NCBI RefSeq assembly: GCF_018320785.1
Contig: NC_054882.1
Location: 31,438,719 to 31,502,718 of the forward strand
Reading direction: 5' to 3'
Source of the DNA: Cheilinus undulatus
Lineage: Eukaryota > Chordata > Actinopteri > Labriformes > Labridae
DNA length: 64,000 bases
Part shown: piece by piece, positions 24,901-36,900 of the stretch
Numbering within the stretch: position 1 is the stretch's first letter
Layout: every line of letters starts with the position of its first letter
Made by a program: the position numbers and the translations under genes
Notes under the pieces: generated by a model
Database searches by the model: none
Told to the model about the DNA's origin: nothing
Seen by the model: the letters and a program-made list of their open reading frames with translations, nothing else

Positions 24901-27900
24901 AGGTTGGGAACCACTGATCTACTGATCTAGTACATTTCTGCTTTATGTATTTGTACAGTACCTATAAAAGTATTTACCCCTTGGATGTTTTACCCTTTTA
25001 TTGATTTTATAAAATTGCTTTTTTTTTTAAACAAAAGAATACAATAAACCTCTCTACTGTCAAAGTGAAAACAGATTTCTACAAAGTAATGCCAGTTAAA
25101 AATAGGCCATGTACAATAAGTGACTGCATTAATATTCCACCCTTCAAGTCAGTATTTAGTAGATGCACCTTTGGGTGATAGTTCTCAATCAGGCTTGCAC
25201 ATCTGGACACTGCAATTTTACTCCTTCCATGCAAAACTACTCAAGCTCTGTCGGGTTGCATGGGGATCGGCATGAACAGCTCTTTTCAAGTCCAGCCACA
25301 TATTCTCTATTAGACTGAGGACTGGGCTTTGACTCGGCCACTCCAGAACATTCACTTTGTTGTCCTTAAACCTTTTCTGTGTAGCTTTTGTTGTATGCTT
25401 CCGGCCATCGTCTTGCTGGGAAAAATCTTCTGCCAAGCTCTAGTTCTCTTGCAGACTTTACAAGCCTTCCAGGGCTGGCTGCTGAGAAGCATCCCCACAG
25501 CATGATGCTGTCACCACCGTGCTTCACAGTGGAGATTTTTTGTTTGTAGTGATTTGCAGTGTTTGTGTCCACCAAACATTGCATCTTGTCTGATGGTGAA
25601 AAAGCACCATTTTTGTTTAATCAGACCAAAGAACTTTCTCCCACTTGCATCTCCCACGTGCCTTTTGGCAAACCCTTGTTGAGATATAATGAGTTTTCTT
25701 TAACAGTGGCTTTTGCTGTACGCTTTGGGCCACTGGCTTGCAGGAAAATAAATCGTCTTCCAAGCCCCGGAAAATAAACATCTTCTGAGCAACACATAAA
25801 CTGAAAGAGGAGCTGTCGTGTAATTGTTAAAAGAAAGCTAAGAGCAACAAACCTAGAAAGAGTTACAAATTTTAAACAATACATCCGTCACTGCCCACAT
25901 ACTTATACACTCCTCTGCCCAGCTGTTCTGTTGTAGTTTATGTCTCTGTGCCCTGGAGAACAAACATGATAATGATAATGGTTCTCCCAAGATAAAGCAA
26001 TATTTCCTCTGAAAGTTCTGTCATTTTTCAAATTATTCTTCTCTATCATGTTTTGTTGCTCTGGCTTGAACCGTTGGCTACACTGCCTAACAGTGCCCCT
26101 ACAATTAGCATTGGTATTGCAATGTTTGGTCCGTATCTGTAGGATTCAAGAAAACATGCAGAAAAATGAACAAAATGAACAGAATAAGGATAGGAAGCAC
26201 CTTCCCTAATTGTGTATGTTTCCTAAAGAGCGTTAATAAGCCTGCAGAAGACAAGATTTGCATTCTGATTGGTTGTGAGGCTAATTGCTAAACCAGATAA
26301 TGACATTCCTATATCACTTGAAACATCTTTCATTTCTAAACCTTTGTGTTTTTAACAGCAACAAGGTCCAACTGCAGAAACCGGCCCATAGACCTGGTGT
26401 TCATCATTGACAGCTCCCGCAGCGTCCGCCCTGCTGAGTTTGAGAAGGCCAAAGACTTCCTGGTGGACATGGTGGACAGCCTTGAGATTGGCGTTGATGC
26501 CACCCGGGTTGGCCTGGTCAACTATGCCAGCACGGTGAAAATCGAGTTTCTACTAAAGACTTATTTTGACAAATCGGCCCTGAAGAGGGCGCTGGCCCAG
26601 GTGGAGCCCCTTGCTTCAGGCACCATGACAGGCATGGCCATCAAAACTGCCATGGAGAAAGCTTTCACCTTAGAGGCGGGTGCCAGAGCCGGCAACACGA
26701 ACATTGCCAAAGTTGCCATCATAGTGACAGACGGGAGGCCGCAGGACAAGGTGGAGGAAGTATCAGCGGCAGCTCGGAGTTCTGGGATCGAGATCTATGC
26801 GGTGGGAGTAGACAGAGCCGATATGGCGTCCCTCCGTCTCATGGCCAGCCAACCACATGATGATCATGTCTTTTATGTGGAGACATATGGGGTCATTGAG
26901 AAGCTCACTTTCAAATTTAAGGAAACCTTGTGTGGTAAGGATGATGATAATGGGAGTGCGGATATTCCATTAAATGGCCAAAATGGTGAATATGGTCTAG
27001 GCTTAGACCACAGAAAAGACCCTAATGGAATGAATATTAAAAATCCAGATAAAGGAAACAATGGTATGTCAGTTCTATCTTTTAATGCACTTGTGATTGT
27101 TTTGGCAGCACCATAGAGAGAATCTCCTTTTTAAAGTCGCTGGTCCTCTTCTTTGGTTTTACAATCAGTGACAGAAAAAATGTAGAAAAAGAGGTAGAAA
27201 AAATACTTTCTGCCTCTTGTTGTGTTTGGATTTCAAACATTTAGGACCCTGTTATTTGCCTTGCACAAAGCGTTATGCCATGCAGGGCAGCTGTCTTCCC
27301 CCCTTATTTCTTAATTAAGTTACACTGTTGTTTAAGTGACAGTGTTTATCATTCATCTTTTTTATCGTTTCTGATTATGTGGGAATGCGTCAGTAAAATA
27401 TAACTGAAAATCCTCCATCATGATATTGCGTTAAGAGTGCTGTGTGTTGAGTGACATAATGATGGGAGAGAAGTTTAAAGAGCTTTCTAGAGTTCAAGTC
27501 ACCAGGTCCCAGTATAATCAAAGTGATTGCTGTGTTTGAATCCGAGGCACACAGCCAAGCACATTCCGGTGTGTGTTGGCCTCCGCCAAGCTTCCCCTTA
27601 TCTTCAATTCTGCTCCTTCAGCCAGGGACCTCCAGCAGGCACTAGGGCTGTTTGTAGCTGAGTGCTAAGCAGTCAGGATGAGGGTCAACACCTTCAGGTC
27701 CAGAAAACAGTGGATTGCTCTTTTCAGGTGGGGAGGGTGTCTTTGCCCCAAATGAAGGAGTTCAAGTATTTTGGGGTCTTGTTAACGAATGGGCCACAAG
27801 AATGACAGGCAGATTGGTGCAGCATTGACAGTAGTAAACGTTGTACCATGCTGTCTTGTCCAAGAAGGAGCTGAGCCAGAAGGCAACACTCTCAACTTAC

Positions 27901-30900
27901 TGGTTGATCTTTGTTCCAACTCTACTAATAATAAGGAATTAATTTTTAAAACCAGATAAATTATCTAACACTTCTTAATCTAAGTTTCTAAATCTTAGTA
28001 AGCACCAAATAATTTGCAGTGTGAAAGGAGATAGTTGAGGTGGTTCAGGTGTCTGATCAGGATGCCTCCTGGTCGTCTCCCTGTGGAGGTCTTCCGTCCG
28101 ACTGGAAGGAGACCCCAGGTTAGACTCAGGTCTTGCTGGAGGGATTACATATTTCATCTGGCCTAGGAATGCCTTGAAATTTCCCAGGAAGAGCTGAAAA
28201 ATGTTGCTGGGAAGAAGGATGTCTGGGTAGACTTGCTTATGCCTGCTGCCACCACAACCTGGCCCTGGAAGAAAATGGATGGATGGATGTTAGGGTTAAT
28301 GCAGTACAAAACAATGCATGAGTGTACTGGGATTACTTTTTGCCTTTTCCATCCAAGGAAAGGGGATTTAGAAGTGAGTATACTCTTTGAAGACTAAAAA
28401 GTACATTGCTATACTCTATTAACCTCAATCGCCCTTCACTGCACTACTGGACACGCCCAGAATCACCATGCCTCACACGCCTTTACACCCTACATGCAAA
28501 ACAGGGCCCTGAAATGTTCACTTACTGTTGATGGGGACAAGAAGTCTGCAGTCAACAACAAATATCAACAATGTGTCGTGTATAAACCAAATAAAGAAGA
28601 AGCCAAGCTGCAGATCACTGGGTAATCTGCTGATTCAGATCAAACTTTAGTACTTTAAAATGGTTGAATCTCGTTGTGGTGCTGCCTTTACTTTCACAGT
28701 GGGCATGCTGCTCTTTGCTCTCAGTGCTGCAGCTTGCACCTCATGCTGCATCTTCCAGCTTATTTTCCATGATTTGGGCTTACACGTTCACCGACATTAA
28801 TGGCTTGTTAATCTGCACGGCAAGAACTAGACTATATTTAAGTGAGATATTTTAACTGAACATTATTTTACAGACTTTACAGATAAAAACCTTTTCTAAA
28901 ATGTGTATAACTATGCACAAAGATTGATATTTAAAGATGCTTATTATAATGTTAAGTCAACAAACTTGTTTTACAGAAAACTTAAATGCATTGGGATAAA
29001 CACTTGTCACCTTTAATGCACCAAAAAGGAAGAAAACTTTGAAATACTGATCCATTTTTTTCTGAAAATATTTAATAGTGTTAACAGAAGGAACTGCATG
29101 GATTAAAATAACTATTCACAAGTTAAGAAATAGTTTAAAAAGTCACCTAATTGTGTCTGGTTTAATTTTGGGTACTTTTTAAAGCAGCAAAATAACCACT
29201 GAGGTTACTCATCCTAATCATACTAATTTTTCCCTGAATCTATTGCAATCATGCAAATTGGAAGTTGTAAAACATTGTTATTCATAAACAAAGAGATAAC
29301 AGACAAATTAGTCTCTTTCAAATAGAATTTTTTTTTTTTAGTTTATTCAGCTTTGGAAATCCTCCATCTTTAATGGTACAGCAGGTTATTTAATGCAGTT
29401 TGGATCATGCAAACACAGAATTTTCCAGAATTGAACGCTCTCATTGAATGTATTGGTTATGGAAACTGTTGGTTTAGTTTGAAAGTGGGCTTAGAACGTA
29501 GTCCTCAGAGACAATTGTCATAAAAAACAAGCTATAGGACTTGAAAAACCTTTCCCAACTTTACAAAAAACCCCACTATTCTCTAGTTAAATTTTACAGT
29601 AGGTATTTTTACCCAGCAAGAAAAATACAAAGTCTACTCATGCTATAATGAAGACGTACCATGAGAGCTCTCATTTTAGCAGATTTTGTGTTTGCGTGAT
29701 CTGAACTGCATCAAATACACCTTTAGTGTGCTGGAACACTGGGATGGATAGTTGTGAAAGTTAGACAAATTAAAATGCCTTGGTCTTGGCCTTGGTCGTC
29801 TTGTTTCATGAATAACAGTGGGTTTACAACAAAAGTGAATTTACTGTAACATCACTTCATGATGCACAGCAAGCTAATCAAGCTAATTAAGCTGCATGTG
29901 GTCCTTTGGATTAGGACCTTCACAATAATTCACTTACAATAAGCTAACAAAGGACTGCTGATTTTTCTTAAGCCAATCAGACAACAGATGATCTCTTTGC
30001 AGGTTTGGATGCTTGTGTTCTCGGACACAGCTGCCAGCAGATTTGTGTCAGCAATGAAATCTCGTATGACTGCCAGTGTCGTGCTGGATATGTCCTGAAC
30101 CCCGACAAGAAGACATGCAAACGTAAGAATCTTTATCTTTTCATAAAATAGTTTTATGGCTCAGTGTTACAAATCTAATTTTGATTTTTATTGAGTCATT
30201 ATTAAAAACACCAAGGTACAAAGTTAAACAAAGTTGAAAGTTTAATTTTGTTTCATTCTTGCCGATAATTTGGGATACGATTGAAAAGGTCTTTTTATAT
30301 TTAGCAAACAGTGTTCTTGATGTAGAAACTTTTGAAAGACTCTGACAGTTCTCTTTGGTCAGACATTTTAGTGAACTGCAGACACGTTACACACAAGTTC
30401 TTCTAACTGATGTTTTGTGTTGCAATCAAAGATCAGAGCTTGCACTATTCATCACAAAATGAACAGAGAGGACACATAACAGCGTAAACAGAGGGACATA
30501 AATTTAGAAGGAGATACTGGTCACTCATAAAATGCCTTCTTACCAGAGGTTTACCACTTATGATACTTATTCTGCCTGAGGCTGCACAGAGTTGTCAGAG
30601 GGTTGCAGAGGAAGAGGAAAACAGTTAGGTCTGAAGGACAGGAGGGGGCTTCAGGAACCTCAGAATTTCATCTCTGCTTTTTGCAGATGATGTGGTTCTG
30701 TTGGCTCCCCCAGCAGACACTGGGGCAGTTTGTGCTGCTAAGTGTAAAGCAGCTGGGATGAAGGTCAGCACATCCAAGTCTGAGGGCCAGGGTTCTTTGC
30801 TGGAAAATGGTAGATTGCTTGCTCTCTTTGGATGGGGAGTGAGTGATTTCCTCAGGCTGAGGAGTTCAAGTATCTTGGGGTCTTGTTCATGACTGCAAGT

Positions 30901-33900
30901 ATAATGGGCAATGAAATACAGGCTTATGTCCAAGGAGAGCTTAGAGTAGAGCCACTGCTCCTTTGCATTGAACAGAGTGAGTTGAGGTGATTTGGGCATG
31001 AGGCCTCCTGTTTGACCCCCTGTGGAGGTCTTCCAGGCACCTCTAACAGGGAGGAGACCTTGGGGAAGAAACTGCTAAGGGATTATAAACTAAACACTAA
31101 AAGTTAGGAAATTTGTGTTTGGTAGATTATTTTTTGTTGGAACAATTCATCTTGGCAATAAAGCTTATACCCTTGGAAAGTCTGTTTTTCCCCTATCAAA
31201 CAGTGCCACATTTGTAAAGAACATGCATTTGTGGGATAAGAAGAGGAGCTGAGTATGGGGTTGCATCCATGAAAAATTTGCCAAATCTTCTTTGCCAATG
31301 CCAAACAGCTTATTCTGCCATTGACTTTTGTTAGGTGAACTGGAAGATTGCAGCCTGAAAAAACAAGACAAATTGGCAATTTTGTAATTTTTTTGCTTCA
31401 GTAGTGTGTGTAAGAACCATACACAGCCACAACAGCCTGGTGCCTCCTCCTTATGCTGGTCACCAGCCTAGTCAATCACTACTGTGGGATGGCATCCCAT
31501 TCTTCAACCAGCCAATGTGGTTGTGCTGGTTACTCTGGCACAAACAGCAAGCCCAAGCTGATCGCATAAGTGTTCAACGGGGTTGAGGTTGTTCCATCTG
31601 CTCCACACGCAGTCTCTGGAGGTAGTCTCTGATAAACCCCGCTTTGTGGGGGTGAGCGTTGTCATCTTGGAGGATAGAGTTCGATACCAGGCATCCAACT
31701 GCAGTAGGCAGAATTTGGACTCATCACTGAACATAACAGGTGCTGATCAGGCACCAAAATTTGTCAAATGTTTCATTTGAGCAACCCACAGCTCTGCTGC
31801 TCATCCCACTAATGCATGTACTTTATAAATGTGGCACCATTGAAAGGGAAATAAACAGGCTTTCCAACAGTGAAAGATATATTGCCAAGGAACAAGCAAA
31901 ACATAGAACAAGATGGACTTAATACAAATTATGGCTATCACTTCGGGATGCACAAATTGTGGTTTTAGGGTTTAAAAGTGAGTGGTAACAATTTGCACTT
32001 TGTCCTCACACTTTTGAGTTTCTTGAATGTGAAAGTTTTTCATTCCAGTTTCAGATTCATGTGTCCATGGACATGAATGCCAGCATATTTGTGTCAGCAC
32101 TGATGAATCCTACATCTGCAAATGTGAACAGGGATATGTGTTAAATACAGACCAGAAAACTTGTTCACGTAAGGCTTTTAAGGTTCTTTTCCTTTCTTTT
32201 GACCTGTCATTTCCCCTGTTCTTCCCTGGACTCTGCATGTTTTCACGGTACACTGTGCACAGAAAAACTTATGATACTCTGAACTTAACTAAAGGACTTC
32301 ATGTTACTTGTTGCAGTCTTGTCTTCAGGTTTATGCTCTCTGGGACATGACTGTGAGCATATTTGTATCAGCACTGATGATTCGTACATCTGCAAATGTC
32401 CAATGGGATATGTGTTGAATGCTGACCAGAAAACATGCTCGCAAAAGAATCTGGACTTTTCAGGTAGACTTTTTTGATTCATTAAATCTGAAGAAATACA
32501 TCTGGGAGTATGTGATGTGAGTCAGTCTGTTTGTGAGGGGGCTGAGGGAGAGACTGAACATGTTGCAGCTTAAAGAGAATGCTAGATTTTGAAGATGTTT
32601 GACAGGTGATTTGATTATGGCACATTTCAGGTGTGAAATCAGCATGCTAGTAGGCATCACTCCATTTCTGCTCCTTTGATTAAAATCTATGCTGGTGATG
32701 TCAATGTTAGTTGTGGAAGTGTCTCTTTTCAGGGTTTGACCATGTGAAACCATGTGACCACGGACATGACTGCCAGCATATTTGTGTCATGAATGGTGAT
32801 TCATATCTTTGCCAGTGTCATGAGGGATATGTATTGAATGCAGACCAGAAAACATGCTCACGTAAGACACTTTTCTCTATACATGTACTCTACCTGCCAA
32901 AGTCAGGCTACGGTGTCTTGACTTTTTGAGATTGTATTCTTGGATGGATTGAAAGTTTTGCTGTTTTCTACTGCAGAGATTGCATTTGCTGAGCATCAGA
33001 TGGCTATGTACTCTTCTTTGGCACCACCTTTGGATGTTATCAGACCATTAAACCAGTGGAAGCCCCATCTCCCGGGTAAAAACCATACCATCTCTTGACA
33101 CAGAGTTCCTTGCCCATTAGACTATCCTATCTTAGGGTCTACTAAGACAAGATTTAGGAGCAGGAGGCCCATAGTACCACCAATTCCAACAGCTGGTCAC
33201 CTTGTGATTGAAGAAGTTTCAGGAGGTGTCTAAAACAGAGTTTAAACAGTGTCCCATCCAATGGCCAATGTCATGGAGGAGGTTAGGTTTATGACTAATA
33301 CCGCAGCCAGACAATAGGGGGAGCGCTAAAAATTGTCTTATTATTTAAAGGGCTTTGCATTCATCTGTCTTTTTACATAGCCATTAAAATAAACAGAGCA
33401 AGTGCATGTTGTTTAATGCTTCCAAAGTCTACGGGGCAACTATATGACAAAAAGCATTATTTCTGATTTTGTATGAAGATATACTGACAAGATGTCAAGA
33501 TAGAGCTGTTATTCACCAAGCTAAAGATGTGTTTGGGCACTGTCTGGGTTTGTAAAGGTCTCAAGTGGGACCATCTATAATTCAGTGAAGTTCTTAACAA
33601 GTTGTGGGCGTGTCTTTTCAGATTCAGATTCATGTGCCCAAGGACATGACTGCCAACATATTTGTGTCAGCACTGATGACTCGTACATCTGCAAATGTGA
33701 AGCGGGATATTTATTAAACACAGACCAGAAAACTTGTTCGCGTAAGCAGCGGTGCTTTTTGTTTGCTTTTAAAAATTGTCTACCCTAGCTTTACCAAAAA
33801 GGCAACATAATTGAATCTAACTTTGGAAGTGTGTCTTTTCAGTTTCAGACTTATGTACCCAGGGACATGACTGCCAACATATTTGTGTCAAAAATGGAAA

Positions 33901-36900
33901 TTCTCAGCTCTGCATGTGCCATGAGGGGTACATGTTGAATGCAGACCAGAAAACATGCTCACGTAAGAACTTCAGTTATAATCTGTGTGTCTGATTTGGG
34001 TGTTTTGCTGTAGAAAACCACAGTCACTATAATTGTTAACCGCAAGAGGGTTTTGGCTTGGCCATTTACTGACGATGTAGAGTCACTTGGGGCCTCGATG
34101 ATGATCTGTCATGTTTTGATTTGTTTCAGTGACGTTGATACTTTGAATGATTAACTTTGCCCCAGCTTATCAATATGAAAAACCATTTTAGATACAGATA
34201 TGTGTAGTTGGATGTCATCAGCACAGTAGTGGAATCAATTTAAATAGACTAAACTTGTACCAAGAATAGAGTTTTGAGGGACTCCACTGCAATGTTTTTT
34301 GGATTTAGTGTTGCTTAGTTCACCATCCAGAAAACTGCAGTGGTTTTTAAGGTGTCTTAAATCAAGAAAAGATGCTCAAGTAAGAACCTGGACATGATTT
34401 CAGATTTGATTCACATTTCTGGGTATGCTTTACCCTTCATTTTTCATGGGTTCAAAAGAAACTCTATATGGCAAATTTATTCTACATGTTCCAGAGCTTG
34501 ATGATCCATGGTGTCAAGTAAAATGTAAGTGTTTCTTTTCAGGCTTAGTTTTGGATGCATGCGGCCAGAGACATGACTGCCAGCACATTTGTGTCAACAA
34601 TGGGAGTCTGTATATCTGCAAGTGTTATGAAGGATATGCATTGAATGCAGACCAGAAAACATGCTCACGTAAGACCCTGATTTGTTTCAATTTGCATATG
34701 TTGTTTCCATGATGTTATCCAGCACTTGGGATCTTCTACAAAGCAAATGCTTGGAGTCTTAGACACTAAATGCTCCAACTGGAGAGTTAGGGTGTTGTTA
34801 CAACTTACCCATTTGGTTTGGTTAAAACTACCTTGAGTCTGCCAGTTAAGTGCAGTTTTTTGTGCTGGTGTGGAACCTTCCTTGTTGCGGCCTGCACCAA
34901 GATGTTGTGAAAAATGGGTCTTATCCATTTTATTTTAGACCATTGCTGTTTGTTTGTAGATGCCAGCTAGTTGTACATCTACTGGGGTAATTGGAATACT
35001 CACTGCATCTTTGGAAATAATTTTAGTGGAAGAGAAAGTCGTGGCCTTCAGCAAGTCATTAACATATTTTAGATCCACTGTTGCACCTCATTTTAAATGG
35101 CATCATTTGCCTGCAGTAATAAACACAAACAATATAAAAATTAGTGACCTGGGCCAGCCTTGTGTAGTTGTCTGTCAATTCTGAATTTGGAAAGTGGCTT
35201 TGGAGCGGCCACAGACAGGCAGGAGTCAATGAGTCTTTGTTTACTAATGGGATTTTTTCCAGCAAGAAATTTTGACCAATTAGAGAGAATGTTCCTCACG
35301 CATCACACATTTTGGTAAATGTTCCCATGTAGATACAGACGAGACTTGAGGTAATTATGCAACAATTTAACAAGTTGGTTGATTCAGAACAGAGCAAACA
35401 AACTATAGGTGTGAAAACAACGGTAGAGATCATTAGGCACTTAGTCATATTGATTTCTTTCAGCGTGAATGAGCAGGTGACATGGAGACTAGAAATGTCT
35501 TCGTCACAGGACTTGGACATGTGCACTGAAAAAGAGTTATGAATTTCAAATCTTGCGACTGTAATTAAGGTGCAGCTTTTCTTTTGCAGGTTTAGTTTCA
35601 AATGCATGTGCCCAGGGTCATGAATGCCAGCACATTTGTATCAACAATGGGGACTCATATATCTGCAAATGTAATGATGGATTTGTGTTAAATACAGACC
35701 AGAAAACATGCTCACGTAAGCACCTGCTTTCGTTGAATATAAATGTTTAGTTTCCATGGTTTGATCAGATACTTCAGCAATTACTACAGAAGAACATTTA
35801 TGTTATCCATAGCTAAGTTAGCTTTAGCAATGTGACCTATAGCAAACAAAGCTAAAGCTAACTTAGCTATACGGATAATGTAGATATGCAGCTTCGTAGC
35901 TTCTTTGTGAGCTTAGCTCTTGCTCCGTAAGCTACGTAGCTACCCTATCTACGCAGGTAATGGAGCTACGTAAGTTACACTAGTTGCATTGAAATGTTTT
36001 CAAAGAAGACAAGCTTTGTTTCCTGTAAGCAGACTGTTGGTTTGGCTTTGTTAAACATTTCGTAATCAGGTTTTGCAGGTGAGTTTTTTGACTTAACTCT
36101 TGGTATCCTAACCCTTACCTCAACCTTTACCCTAACCCTAAACAGAAGATTAATCCGATTTTATTTCAACGTTTTAGCGTCTGTTTCCATTCTGAGATAT
36201 ACAGCGCTTCAGGTTAACAGCTGTGAGAGTGGCCGTCAGAGATGAGCCAGCTGCTTCCAGACTGTTTTGGAACATCTGGAGTTCTGAAAGGTTGCTCTAA
36301 CCTCGCAAAGCAGATGGATTCGCCCATTTCTGTGTTTTTTTCACTGGCAAATCCATCTTGCAAAGCTCCCATCTAAACAGATTGGGCCCGGTTAGAAAGT
36401 GACAGGACCAATCAGTGCTGAAGGGGCAGTAATTTCGGGCGCAGCGGAGTCGGGACATAAGCAAGCAGCGACAAGAGACCAGTGCAAATATGGCAGAAGA
36501 CATCAGCGTGGATGCTGCTGTAGCACCAGCTTTATCAGAACTTGATGATATTTCTTTGTTAGAAGAAGAACAAAGAACAACACTGAGTTGTTTTCTTTTC
36601 AAAAAAGACAAAAGTCTACAATCGCTGTGGTTTGCTTTATGCAGCTTTCTATGGATTTTACTCCTTGGTAGCGGCTACGTCCCGTGTTCTGTTGCTCTAA
36701 TTGGCCCGCAAAGATGTGACAGACAGAATGTTCATCCAATCAACCTCTGAGTTTTTTTTTCAAAGGCTCTGCCCTTTCCCAAACACCGTCTCTGGAAGGT
36801 TTCCCAGATCGGAGTGTGAAACACATTCATCTGGCGTGTCAGGTTAGGGTTGCTCACCAAAGCCTAAAAAGTTTTATCTGTTGAGAAGGCATATTAGAGT

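Noticed and set aside
36108-36146. CCCTAACCCTAAAC, telomere-like sequence
   Set aside because: Only about two units with irregular spacing. Too short for an interstitial telomere block.
36490-36750. 86-codon open frame starting [13 protein letters not shown] as a host gene
   Set aside because: It lies fully inside a dispersed element found three times in the window and loses similarity midway, so it is a transposon vestige.
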